In this document: positions 22,546 to 34,211 of the stretch, piece after piece
Layout of the letters: each line of letters starts with the position of its first letter
Position numbering within the stretch: position 1 is the stretch's first letter
Assembly (NCBI GenBank): GCA_027604685.1
Contig: JADHYX010000088.1
Span: forward strand, 1,301 to 65,300
Length of the DNA stretch: 64,000 nucleotides
Direction of reading: 5' to 3'
DNA from: Lobulomyces angularis
Lineage: Eukaryota; Chytridiomycota; Chytridiomycetes; Lobulomycetales; Lobulomycetaceae
Notes under the pieces: generated by a model
What the model was told of the DNA's origin: nothing
Seen by the model: the letters and a program-made list of their open reading frames with translations, nothing else
Databases searched by the model: none
Position numbers and translations under genes: made by a program

Positions 22546-24782
22546 TCACGAAAACACATAAGTTGGAACATTCAACTTGATAATTTTATAAACATCATTT
22601 ACATCAAAATTGAAATCGGCATTTACAGAAGAGCCATTAACTTTTCTAGAATTGAAACAATTTTTATAATTATTCAACTTTTCTAATTTTTGAACAGAAC
22701 TTTCTTCAAAATCATTTCTAATTATCGCCTCAAGGTTTCTGAGACATTCAAAGATCTTTTCGTCATTTTTTAGTGCTAGTTTTTTTAACGGTGGTAATAT
22801 TTTTCCCAATATTGTAATCATTTGTTTACCAACCAAATTTGTCAACTTTAGAGATATAAACATGGTTCTTTCAAGGCAAAACTAAAAAAAAAACAAAAAA
22901 TTAAAAAAAATTTTAAGTTACTAATTTTTATTTTAAATTTAAACTAAACATATTTGTAATTTTACTTTAATTTTTTTTTACCCTATGTTCACTTGAAAAT
23001 CCATTTCGTAAAGGTTTTACTAAATAAGGTAAGATATTAATAAATTTTTCTTTAGATCCTTCAGAGTCTAACAGGTCGACAATTCCTTCTTTGACTAAAT
23101 ATGTGAATGGATGTTCAGTTTCTACCAAGCCTTCAAAAAGGTAAATGGCAATTGGATTGAAACTTATCATTTCTTTTGGTTCAATATTCCAAATCAACTA
23201 CAAAATCAAAAATAAAATAAAATTTTTTAAAGAATCTGATTAATTTCCCTACCCTATCTTTCGAATTTCCGTGAGCTAATCGAAATGGAATTAAACCACT
23301 GGCATAAGTATTTCCAAAACGACCAACGGACTTCTGGACTCCAATCAATACGTTGTTGAAGCCAGCGGTGTTAGGATTATACTCTTCCAGCTTTGAATTG
23401 GAGCTCATTTTACCACTAATTTCACTGTGAATGCTACTCCTACTCTCACTCCGTCTAGAATTTAGCGATAATTTACTCGTACTAAAAAAATTGTTTTCTT
23501 CTCCACTCTAAAAAATAAATTTAACACATCAAATACATAAATTCATCTATGTTTTTTATTTTACTATTTCATCTAAACTTTTTTTTGAATTGGTTGAACA
23601 ATTAGAAAAGTTTGAATTATTTCCAGATAATGTAAAAGACTTATTTGGAGCAGCGCAAGTTTGAGATTTTATTTTTACACTTGAACCACTATGCACCCTG
23701 TCTAGACTTCTATTAAAGGATGAAGAAGAGGTATCTTTTTTTTTTTGTAAACTGGAGTTTTTTCTGTTCAATCCATTGTTTTTCACTTCTTGATTTTTTT
23801 GACTGGAGAGTTTTAATCCCAAATCGGTAGAATTTAATTTTTTTTTAATTTTTTGAGTGCCGTCTAAGTTGGACTTTGAAGATGTTCTAGAAAAGTTTCT
23901 GCTCCAGCTTTTTTCCAACTTTTCAGAACCACTGTTAGATTTTGAAAAAGGTTTTTGAACTGTGCAATATTCGGTTTTTTCGTTGCAATTGAGATATGCT
24001 CCCAAATTTATCGTTGTTGCACTTTTTTTAGTAGATTTTTCCCTACAAAACTCTAAATTTTCCTGCAGTAATTTTTTTTCTAGTTTGCTCAAGTTATTTG
24101 ATACGCAAATACTATTAGGTTTATTTTCTTTAGAAAGCAAAGGTTCATACATTGTGAAATCACATTCTATTTTTAAATTTTCCTTTCCTGTTTCACTTTC
24201 CAGAGCATCTCTTGGTTCATCAACATCCAGATGTACATCGTCAATATTTCCACCAGCATTTTTTTCATATTCATTATTTGTTTCGCTTTCCACAATAGAA
24301 ACCTTGGGAATGATCAACTCATTTTCAATGTTATCATTATCTTCATCGCATAATATTTCGTTTTCGCTTTTTAAACTTGAAGAAGAATAGGTTTTAAGAC
24401 TTATTTCCGAATCTACTGGTGAATAAAACTTTTTAAACTTTTCACTAATTTTAGCCGAGGAAGACCATATCGGGACTGGCGACCGTGAACTATTTTCAAC
24501 AAAAAACGAACCTTGGTTTCTATCAACTTGTTCAAAAATTTCTCTTTTTTTATCCTTCTTTTTTTCCACACTTTGAGCATTGTTAAAATCATCATTACTG
24601 TTATATTTTTTTGAATAGTTGGTTTTAATCACTTCAAAATTTTCATTTAAATCTATTATTGATATCTTTTCTCCCACCTCCATTCTCTCCTCTCCATCTT
24701 GAACCTCCTCCCCATCTTGAACCTCGATTTTATTTTCTTCAAATCTTTCCTCTTCTTTTGTCTTTGTAAATTCTATCCTCAT
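22546..24782 (-). CDS. PACRGL: PACRG-like protein with long disordered N-terminal extension
   Basis: The C-terminal 200 residues are a Parkin co-regulated gene (PACRG) ARM-like domain, closer to PACRGL than to PACRG. Landmarks are ASGLIPFRLAHGNSKDR, PIAIYLFEGLVETEHPFTYL, KEGIVDLLDSEGSKEK and the closing IIKLNVPTYVFS. PACRG proteins sit at the inner junction of axonemal doublet microtubules; PACRGL is less studied. The first exon, 24782-23565, encodes 406 residues of acidic and serine-rich low-complexity sequence. It continues by splicing (frame kept) into SGEENNFFSTSKLS and the PACRG domain, over about four exons. The N-terminal ATG at 24782 is the only one before the long frame. If read as one gene the product is about 620 residues, against about 250 for animal PACRGL. 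Confidence 0.83.
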
Positions 24783-25024
24783 ATTTCTTTTTATTACATT
24801 TTTTTTTTTTTTTAAAAAAATTTTTTTTTTAATATTTATATTTACACTTTACCTGAACATCAAATATATAAGTATTAACTTCTTAAAATATCTATTGTAA
24901 ATTGTCAAATTATAAGATATTAAAAACTTCATGACACCAAAAAAATATTGTTTTTTTTAAAAAAAAAAATTACTATTACTATTATTATAATTTAAATATT
25001 CTAAAAATTTTTACTTAATTTTTG

Positions 25025-26310
25025 TCATTCAACACCACTCTCAACAATGGTGACCTTTTGTTTTGGTTTACCATTCGCTGTTCCTAGTGAACCCATTTTT
25101 TTTACAATATCGAATCCTTTTTAAAAAAATTAACATCAGGGAATATTTAACTATCTATTACCTTTTATTACTTCGCCGTATACAACATGCTTTCCATCAA
25201 GCCAATCTGTCTTCTCTAAAGTTATAAAAAATTGAGAGCCATTTGTTCCAGGTCCACTATTTGCCATTGAAAGAAGCTAATAAATGATTAAATATTTTAA
25301 AAAACAGACAGTAATGGTGTAGCTTACAAATGGCTTGGAATGTTTCAGCTTAAAATTTTCGTCCTCAAACTTGTTTCCATAAATAGACTTTCCTCCAGTA
25401 CCGTTCCCTTTAGTAAAATCACCACCTTGACACATAAATTGAGGAATAATTCGATGAAAAGAGGAGTTTTTGTATCCAAATCCTTTTTCTCCTGTACACA
25501 GAGCACGAAAATTTTCTGCAGTTTCTGTTAAAAAAATAAAATGGAAATTTGATTATTTAATTTTTCAATGAAATATTATTTACTTGGAACTACATCATAA
25601 TATAGTTTAAAAACTATACGTCCAGCCGACGAGCCTCCAATGGATATTTCAAAAAAGACATTTGGCCCATGTGATAATTTTACTTTTTTTTTTGTTGCTT
25701 CTATCTCAACATCACCTAAATAATTTAATGGAAAAAAAAAGGATTTCAAATTAAACCATTTTTTACTTCTTCAGCTTCTCCATCCTGTGCCAATGCTTGC
25801 TGTTCTAGTTCTTTTTTTTTGTTTTGATTTTGTAAAAAGGTATCATCCGCCCAAACTGAAAAAAAAAGAAACGTTTTTAAAATAAAAAAATCAAAAAAAA
25901 ATCAAACCAGCTTTAGCACTTAAAGAATCCCCGAATCTAGTAGGTCTGGCTAAACTAACCTTGATAACCTAAAAAAAAAAAAATTGTTTTTTTTTAAGTG
26001 AAATTAGTTTTTAAAAGAAACTTTTTACCCTTCCATCTACTTCACTTAAATGTAAATTATCGATTGCAGCCTGAGCATCTTCTTTATTTTCATATTCTAC
26101 AAAGCAAAATCCTCTAGTTTTATTGTCCCTCTCTGGAATTTGAATCTCTACTATTTCACCAAAAGGTATAAAAATTGCGTGAATTAGTTCATTATTTAGA
26201 TCTGTTCCAAAACCATTTGCAAATATTAAAACCTTCCAAAAAAAAAACATTATTTTTAGTAATTAGAGGAAATTTGATACTTTTTTTGAAATTGCTATAT
26301 TGTTTTCCAT
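25025..26310 (-). CDS. PPIE: Cyclophilin E: RRM plus peptidyl-prolyl isomerase
   Basis: Spliceosome-associated cyclophilin (Cyp33 type). The first exon encodes [10 protein letters not shown] and is joined to an RRM ([53 protein letters not shown]). A linker with a VWADDTFLQ block, also seen in animal PPIE (VWSDDDWL), leads to a full cyclophilin domain. That domain has the catalytic arginine in [15 protein letters not shown], then [27 protein letters not shown] and the tryptophan in DWLDGKHV, ending [15 protein letters not shown]. About eight short exons; stop TGA at 25025-25027. The enzyme residues all look intact. Confidence 0.93.
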
Positions 26311-26686
26311 TTGAATTTTTTAATTTAAGATTAATATTGTTTAAACAGGCGGCACTGTTTTAGCTTGTTTGTTTGCTAGATAGTATTTAAATATTTACAG
26401 ATCTTTTTTTAAAGAAAAAACCTCAAAACCCTGTGCCGATATCAATGAAAACTATGAGAGCGAATGAAGTCGTTTTTTTGATTGCAATTATATCGGCTTT
26501 TTCAAATTAGAATTTCTTTGACAAACAGAAACAACGTTACGTTAAAAATATATATGTATTATAAAAGAAAGAAAAATATTTATATGACTATATTAAAAAA
26601 AAAAAAATTTCATCTATACAACCTTAAACAATTCATAAATTTTCGACAACCTAGAAAAATAGAATTAAAATCTTTCAATAAGATAT
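26311..26686. other. Spacer between PPIE and the Yippee-like gene
   Basis: No gene is seen. It holds the upstream region of PPIE and the 3' UTR of the Yippee gene. It contains an 8-bp inverted repeat, GCCGATAT at 26435-26442 and ATATCGGC at 26490-26497, in a patch with higher GC than its surroundings. Confidence 0.5.
26435..26497. repeat. Short inverted repeat, 8-bp arms
   Basis: GCCGATAT at 26435-26442 and its exact complement ATATCGGC at 26490-26497, with 47 bp between. The arms are more GC-rich than the surroundings. It may be chance, a promoter palindrome of PPIE or a small structured RNA. Confidence 0.4.
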
Positions 26687-27243
26687 TTAAAACGTTTCAG
26701 TAATCAAAGATTTTTCAAGTATAAATTTTCCTTCTTTATATTTTTGATCTGACTCAAAAGCCTTTTCATAAAACCATCCTACATATTCTTGACAATTCAA
26801 ACAAAAGATGTCCTTTACCTGATTGAAAAAATAAAAAAAAAATTGAAAATAAAAATTAGCAAAAAAGTTTTTTACTTATTTTTTTCAAAAAAATAAAAAA
26901 AAAAACTTATCAACAGGATGTTAAAAATGGATTAAAAGGATAAGTTTGTTTTTTTTTTTTTTAACAAAAAAAAAAAAAAAAATTAACTTTGATGTGCGTA
27001 AAATTCAAGCGACGAATTTTAAATAACAAAACTTACAATGTGCTGTCCAGTAGTCATTTTTCTTTTAACCTCATTTCCTTCCAACACATTGCAAACTTTA
27101 TCAAAAAGGTACGCTGAGCCACTCTTTCCTACAAAACTTTTTGAAACTAATTCCTCAGCACTGGTCAAGTGTGTTTTGCAGCATGCACAAACGAAAATTG
27201 AAGATAATTTATTGTCGATGTACTGACGATAGAGCCTGCCCAT
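26687..27243 (-). CDS. Yippee-like zinc-binding protein
   Basis: Two exons give about 110 residues of a single Yippee domain. The first exon ends TTGQHIV and the second starts [14 protein letters not shown]. Zinc-binding pairs are CACC and CLNC, with the family words [30 protein letters not shown] and MTTGQH. Yippee proteins are very conserved; in animals they localise to centrosome, nucleolus or spindle, and the biochemical role is unclear. The start ATG follows a pyrimidine-rich leader on the - strand. Confidence 0.92.
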
Positions 27244-27785
27244 TGAGAAGATTGTATCGAGTAGTAGGTGAGTAGCAAGATTAGAAGTGGAGGATGCGGG
27301 TTGTTTCGCTGTTGGGTTAATGAAGAGGATGATGGATTGAGAAAAGCAATTAAGTTAAAAGTTAAAGTTTGCTGAAGTAGGATGAACTGATCTCTGTGCG
27401 AAAAACGTAAGTTATTTCAATGTTTTTTCTTTTTTTTCAATGCCAAAATTTTTTCACCCACTGCAAAGTCACCCACTCAGTCCTGCGTCCTGTGTTTCTT
27501 TTTTTTATAAAAATCATTAAAAAAGTCAAGTTGAATTGAGTTTTTTTTGCCAGATTCATTGTTTTCTTTTTTCGATGAACCACTGCCTATTTTTTTTTTT
27601 ATTTTGAGCAGAGCTTTTTCGTTTTTGGTATGATGAATATCTATCAAAAATCTTGCTTTTTTTCGCATGAATTCTTCCAAGATTTCAACCTATAGCAATT
27701 TTCGTGCAATTCAAGTCCTTCTTCTCAGTGCTGCTCTTCTCTTTTATTTTCAAATCACTCTCTAGCAATCTTCTTTCAAAAACCC
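27244..27785. other. Divergent promoter and pyrimidine-rich leaders of Yippee-like gene and AK7
   Basis: The 27244-27400 part, read on the - strand, is a C/T-rich leader before the Yippee start. The 27680-27785 part, read on the + strand, is a C/T-rich leader (cttcttctcagtgctgctcttctc) before the AK7 start. The higher GC in this spacer is confined to these leaders. A 67-codon frame on the - strand (27477-27680) is lysine-rich and I do not accept it as a gene. Confidence 0.5.
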
Positions 27786-30700
27786 ATGACTCTCGTACGG
27801 AGTTTCAAAAAGGCAAAATTTATTGAAATTCACTTATCAATGAAAGTATTTATATCCAATGTTGACGCTCCTTACGGGCACCACCTATCTAGAATCTTTC
27901 ATTCATCTCCTGTAAATAACAGAAAAGAAGAAGATGAAGAAAGAGAAGAAGATGCACCTCCACCACCAGAGACCAATGCAGAAAATCAACCCCCACCTGA
28001 AAAACCAAAAGAATCATATATTGTTACAGGAACCTTAACAAAGCAAAAGGAAAACTCGGAACAAGTAATAAATTTACATGCATCAGTTCCTGGCCCAATG
28101 GTTTACACAGGGGATAAAAAAAAAGATGCTGCCAGAAAAGAAGCCATTGAAAAATTTTCAGTCTTGGGTCAAAAACCTGCTTGGGTCGATAACGCAGTAG
28201 ATGTATGGGAAACATTTAATTTTTTTTTTTATTTATTTATAAACTTAATTCATGCTCATTAATTAATTAATTTTTTAGAGTGACGACAAAGCAAAGTTAA
28301 AAGAAGAATTATTAGACTCTAACATCATTATTTACGATCTATTAAAAAATCTTGATGAGGCAGTTTGGGCAATAGAAAGTAAAATTTAATCTCTCATTTT
28401 ATTTTTAATGGACAAAAAAAAAAAAATTTAAAATTTTAGCTTTATCAGAAGCTTCTGATACATTCATCGGAAAACCAAAAGTTTTTATTTTAGTTTCAAC
28501 TGTGATGACGTGGGCTAGAACAAAGATGGAGCAGGTTAGGATTAAAAAAAAAAAAAAAAAAAATAATTTGTAATCCTTTTATCTGTTAGGATGACTCTGA
28601 AGCATTTTTAAGTGAGGATGAATATCGCAGAAGAAAACCTCATCCGAACTTTAAGGCGCATATTGCAGCTGAAAAAACAGTGATGAAAGTTGGAAAAAAG
28701 TCTGCCTTAAAAACATACGTTGTTGCTTCAGGCTTAATATATCATTCTGGAGATAGCATTTTTCATTATCTATTAAAGGTTAAAATTTTAAAAACTTTAT
28801 TTTTTAACATAAATTTTTCAAAAAAGTCTGCATGGCATAATCAAGATTCATTAGTGTGTTATGGGGATGGTAATAACATACTGCCTACCATTCATGTTGA
28901 CGATCTGGTCAACATTTTGTTTGAATTAAGTGAAACTCAGCCGGAAAATAGATACTTATTAGCTGTTGATGACAGCAAACTAACGCAATATGAAATTACC
29001 AAAGCAATCAGTGAAGCTTTAGGTACAGGAAAAGTAACAAAAGTTTCAAAAGAGGCAGCTTTACTGAATAAACAGTTAACTCAATGTGAATATGATATGT
29101 TATTGGTAAACTTAAGATTGGAACCTGGTCATGCGAAAGAAATGTCATTTGAATGGAAATACGAGTCGGGAATAATCGAAAATTTAGGAATTCTTATTCA
29201 AGAATATAAGGATGCCAGAGGATTACAACCATTGAAAATAATCATTCATGGGCCTCCAGGAGTCGGTAAAACTCCTTTATCTATAAAACTTGCCCAACAC
29301 TATGATATACATCGTGTTGATGTTGAAAAGGTGTTTACCGAAGCTATGGCGAGATTGGTATAAAAAAATAAAATTTTGATATTGGTTTTTTTAACTTGAA
29401 TTAATCTAATTTAGGAAAGACACGCAGCAATGGCAAATATTCCTCAAGCTGAAGGGGAGAATGTAGATGAAGGAGAAGGTGATATTGAAGCGGATAAGGA
29501 ACTGTTTGAAGAAATTCAAGAAGCCATTAGAGCTAACACAAACAGCAATTCTCAAAACTTAACTTTAATGCAAAAAGTTCCTCAAGACTACCTGATAAAT
29601 TTTGTAAAGGAAAAATTAAAAAGTATGCCTTCTAGAAATCAAGGCTTTGTGTTGGATGGATATCCTCTTACCTTCGAACAAGCTGTTCAACTTTTTAAAT
29701 GTAGTAATAAAAAAGAATTATTTTTCTTATTTTCAATTATATTTATTTTTTTAAATTTTAAAAATTTTAAAAATAGCAACAGAAAGTGAAGAGGATAAAA
29801 ATAATTTAAATCCGATGGATCCGTTGATAGCACCAGAATTTGTTATATCTTTAGAAATGCCAGATGAAGTTATTAAAGAACGCAATATGAATTTACCAGA
29901 GTCAGTTGTTGCGGGAACAAAATATGCTGAAGATGGTAAGAGAAAATTTATATTTTTTAATGCTTTTTTATTATTATTTTTTTTTATTTTTAGTTTTAAC
30001 AAAAAGATTGGAAGAATTCAGAAGTTTAAATCACGACGAAAATACAGTGCTAAATTATTTTGACGAACATGAAGTACATCCAATAATTGTCAATTTTGAA
30101 CAAATATTAAATGCTTGTGGGCAAAGTAACCAACCCCAACAAAATCAATCAAATCAACAAAATTTGCAACAGCAACAACAGAGTATACAGCAAGGGCAAC
30201 AAACTACACAGCAACAAACACCATCCCAAAATAACAATGCACCAAGTAATACCGGTATTGGTGAAATTTTTCATTATAGTATTTTTTTTCTTATTTAATT
30301 TACTTAAAAATAAAAATACTAGCAAATAACAACATTGAATCAGGAAATTCCAGTGTAATGGGAAATATTATGGAAGGAATTGAAAAGGTCTTGAAATTTG
30401 TTAGTGAAAAGGTAGGACCTCCAAGAAACTATGGCCCAACTGTTGAGCAACTAAAAGAAAAAAAAAGAAAAATGGAGGAAATATTGGTACCAATTATAAA
30501 AAAAAACTTTTGTTTAAAATTTTTTTTTAATTTAGATGATGGAAAATGCTTTGGCGGAAGAAGAAAGAGTTAGAAAGGAAAAAGAGGAAATGGAGAAACA
30601 TAACAAATCAGTTGCTGAATGGGTATAAAAAAATTTAAAAATTCAAAATAATATCTAAACCAAAAAAAAAAAAAAATTAAATGTAGAATCTTCGATTAGA

Positions 30701-31075
30701 AGAGGTTAGAAAACAGGAGCAGGAAGTTTTAGAGGCACAATCAGTTCCACTTCGAAACTATTTAATGAAGCATGTTATGCCTACCCTAACTTCAGGATTA
30801 ATTGATGTTTGCAAAGTTAGACCAGATGTATTTTATTTCGTTATATTTTAATTTAATTAATTGATTTTTTTTTTTAATACTATTTTTAATAGGATCCAAT
30901 TGATTATCTTTCAGAATTTTTATTTAAAGTAAGAAAAAAATAAAAGAAGACTTCCTTTTAATTTTTTTTTTTTTTATAGCAAAATCCAGCAATTTTTCAA
31001 CAACAAAGTTTTCAGCAAAAAGAACAACAGCAGCAACAGCAACAGCAGCAACAACAACCTAATACAGTAGAATAA
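27786..31075 (+). CDS. AK7: Adenylate kinase 7, axonemal, with Dpy-30 domain
   Basis: AK7 supplies nucleotide balance in cilia and flagella. The N-terminal third is an NAD-epimerase-like fold as in animal AK7 ([52 protein letters not shown]). The kinase core has the P-loop [11 protein letters not shown], then [17 protein letters not shown] and [14 protein letters not shown]. The C-terminus has a coiled coil and a Dpy-30 motif ([35 protein letters not shown]). A glutamine-rich insert (about 30125-30220) and a glutamine tail (31010-31060) are local additions. About 13 exons. Two possible starts, ATG 27786 and ATG 27840; the second gives MKVFISN, closer to the start of the animal fold. Confidence 0.93.
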
Positions 31076-31555
31076 TAAAAAAAAATAAATAAATTAAAAT
31101 TAAAAATTATATATATTTTTATATCTTCATCTTTAGTCGTTTGGCTAAATTCCTTAAATTCTTATTTTTTTTTTTTTTTTTTTGTTGTAGTTAAAAAAAA
31201 TTAAAAATAAAACAAAATAAAAAAAAATAAAGAAAAATTTGATTTTATGAAACTTTTGTACTATCAAAAGAATTGAATTTATTTTTTTTTTACTTTTTTT
31301 TCTTCTTTTTTTTTTTTCTTTTTTAGGCAAAAATAAAAAAAAAATTATTAATTGAAGAATAATCTTAATTAAAAACTGCAAAAATTTATTAAGTTTGGAT
31401 GAAAACAAAATTCAAAGCAAGAGTTCTCTTACAAAAAAAAAAAAAAAAAAAAATAAGATAAAAATAAACTCTTCTAAATGTTCTGTACATTTTGGTAAAA
31501 AAAAGTAAAATTCAAACAATCCCAAAAAAAAAACAAAAATCAAAAAACTTTTTTC
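31076..31555. other. AT-rich convergent spacer
   Basis: Between the 3' ends of AK7 and TPX2. It contains several A or T runs of 10 or more and a C/T-run near 31290-31320. I see no gene or structured RNA. Confidence 0.6.
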
Positions 31556-33800
31556 TTATTCCTTTAATTTTGATTTCCCTCTTTTAGATTTTGAGCTTTC
31601 AATTTTTCGTTTTCTTTTTGCTCCAATCTGAAATATTAGTTAAGGTTTTTGATATAATACATATTTAATACCATTGGAGACTCAGGTTCAGTTAATTTTC
31701 TTTGAGAAGGTGCCACTACGGTAGGTGCAAAGTGACGAATTGGTTGTGCAACATGAACTAAATGTTCTCTTAATTCCTTTATCTGAACCTTTTCTTCCTC
31801 CTGCAATTATTAGAAATGCTCTAACTATAACGAAAGAACTTACCTGCTGCTTTAATTTCAATAATTCCTTCAATTCGTTGTCTTCTTCTTCCCTTTTCTT
31901 TATTCCATCATCAAAAGCCTTTCTTTCTTTTCCTCTAATTTCTGTATGTAAAACTACGTTTTCAGGTTCTGTAACTGGCTTTGAAGATTTTTCAGGATAA
32001 AATGGAGCAGCCTTAGGTGCTGCATTTGCATGAAATTCAGCCTTTTTCATTCGCTCTTCCTCTTCCTTGCAAAGCTTTTCTTTGAATTTTTGTTGAATTA
32101 TTTCTCCCCTTTCATCTGTTTTAAGGAAAAAAGGTTCCGGATCTGTATAGTGAACCTCTCTTTCAGGAAATTCCTTAAAAATACACATTTTTTAATACAT
32201 GAAACCTTTCAACAACTTACATCAGGGATTACACTGCGGATAGGGTTTGCAACGAAATTTCTTGCATTTAATTCCTCCTCCTCTTTTTTTCTAAGTTCTT
32301 CTTTGAAACGTTGTAACTTTTTCTTACTGATCTTCATGCCAGGTAGTGTTTTCAAAAGCGGTTTTGTGTGTTTGTGTTCATACACTGGTTCAAATGGTTC
32401 AGTCAGTTTTACAGGATTCGCTTTAAATAAGGCTTCGAGAGCAGGTTCTGGGTTTGGTTTTGGTTTTGGTTTTTGAATGGCGGGAGAAACAGGACAAGTT
32501 AGTTCAAGTTTATTTTGCGGGGGAACGCCTAAAGGATGGTCAGCATCTAATATCTGTATTATATATGTTTTAATTAAAAGTTGTGTCATTGTATATACCT
32601 TGCGGTTCAATTTCGAAGCTTTAAAAGGTTTTATGGCTTTCATTTCTTGTAATTCAATTTCCGCGGATGAAGGCACACTATATTCAATAGAAATTTCATT
32701 TAACAATTGAAAGTACAAATAACACCATACTTTGTTTTTTTACTTCGTATTTTTGTTAATAGCATTGGAGACTTTGGAGCAGTTAACTCCTGCTGGATAA
32801 ACGTTTCAATCTTAAAAAGTAAAATGAGGAACGCTAAAAGCTTATTTAAAAAACCTTCTTCGATTTCTTTGGCTCGGTTTTAAAACGATCTGGCTTGGTT
32901 TCTTCAAATTCTTTTATTTTGAGCACCAATGGTTTGAATGGAGATTTTGGGACTAGATCTACGTTGCTTTTATAATTTTTTAATGTAGAATGAAACTGAA
33001 ATGGTTTAGGAATAGTAATTTCAGCTTCTTTTTTGGCTATAATTTTTTTCTTTTTTTATTTTTCAGGTAAATAATTTTCTTGTTTTCAATTGCAAGTAAT
33101 TTTACCTTAGCGGCATTAGCTTTAATCATTGCAGCCAGTCTTGCAGATAATCGTGGTTTTGAAGTTAACAGATTTGACTTTTTTGTAGTCTTAGTTTTTG
33201 TTTTTTCAACCTTTCCACTGGAAACTCCCGAAGCCGTTTTGTTTAAAATAGTTTTTTCTTTAGCTTTGGAAAAATTAAATTCCTTTGGTATGGTTAGTGG
33301 TTTGACTGATCTTGTTGGAAGATAGCGCAGCGTACTTCTTTTGTCCAGTTTTTCCTCTGCTTCCGTTGCCGCTTTCACAATGCTAGCACTAGCGAAAGTT
33401 TAAAAAATATAGAATAAACTATGTTGTACCTAACAGAGGCAATAGTAGATTTTAGGGAGTTGCTGTTTTTTATTGACAAAGAGCGTTTACTTTTAACTGA
33501 AGCAGGAGATTTTTTTTTATATGCTATATTACACTAAAATTTCAACATCAAAAATATAAAAAAAGAGCACTAACCAAACCAATCATCCGCAGCTTCAAAG
33601 TCATAATTTTCAGCCTCTTCTACATTAAAGTCAAAATATTTTGGGGCATCTAGCTCGTATTTTTTATCAATGGTAACTGCATCGTCAAAATTATCATTTG
33701 GATACGTTGATTTTTGAGTTTTAATTTGAAAGTTACTTTTTCTAGTTGAAGTTGAAAGCTTTTGGTTAACCTTCTCAGATATAACTCTTTGAGCAACCAT
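31556..33800 (-). CDS. TPX2: TPX2-like spindle assembly factor
   Basis: Microtubule-associated Ran target that activates and localises Aurora A. The N-terminus carries the Aurora-binding block: YELDAPKYFDFN and, after about 10 residues, an acidic stretch ending ADDWF. Animal TPX2 has YSYDAPSDFINF then DSWF. Middle exons carry short basic/proline blocks (ITIPKPFQFHS, KPFKASKLNRK, LTEPFEPVYEHKHTKPL). The C-terminus is a TPX2 repeat (RGKERKAFDDGIKKREEE, KELREHLVHVAQPIRHF, PSQRKLTEPESP), the region that binds importin-alpha and kinesin-5 in animals. About eight exons; start 33800, stop TAA at 31556-31558. The product is about 480 residues, shorter than the human 747. Confidence 0.85.
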
Positions 33801-34211
33801 TTCAAGTAAAAAATGTATTTAAATTTAATATTCCAAAATTTTACAGTTTTGGATTCTAGATCTATTTTACTGTTTTATAAATTAGATCTGTTTTCTGAAT
33901 CTTATTTTTTAGAAAATCCTAAGTAAATATCACAGGGTTTTGAAAAAGACAAGAAAAAGAAAAACAGTTGTGACAAAAATTAAAAAAAGCTTTTGTTCAT
34001 TATGTTATAAAAAAAAAACTGCTTTCTAAAATTTTTATATGAAACATTTCCATAAATTTTTTTTGGTATTTTTATTTTTCTTTCTTGTGATTGGTTAAAA
34101 GAACAAAAATTAATAAAAAAAAAATTAAAAAAAAAAAGATAAACTAACCTTTACCTTGAGAGGTACCTCTATCTACCTTCAAAATCAATTTTTTTCTATT
34201 TTTTACGTTAA
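33801..34211. other. Divergent promoter between TPX2 and RasGAP genes
   Basis: AT-rich with several A-runs in the second half. It must hold the 5' ends of both genes. A repeated word TAGATCT is present twice near 33855-33890. No gene is seen. Confidence 0.5.

Noticed and set aside
26435..26497. Small structured RNA such as a snoRNA
   Set aside because: Only an 8-bp palindrome is visible; no clear C, D, H or ACA boxes at correct spacing.
27477..27680. 67-codon lysine-rich frame on the - strand
   Set aside because: Low complexity, lies in the divergent promoter of AK7 and Yippee, no family resemblance.
30110..30329. Separate lysine/asparagine-rich small gene
   Set aside because: It is another frame of the glutamine-rich insert of AK7.
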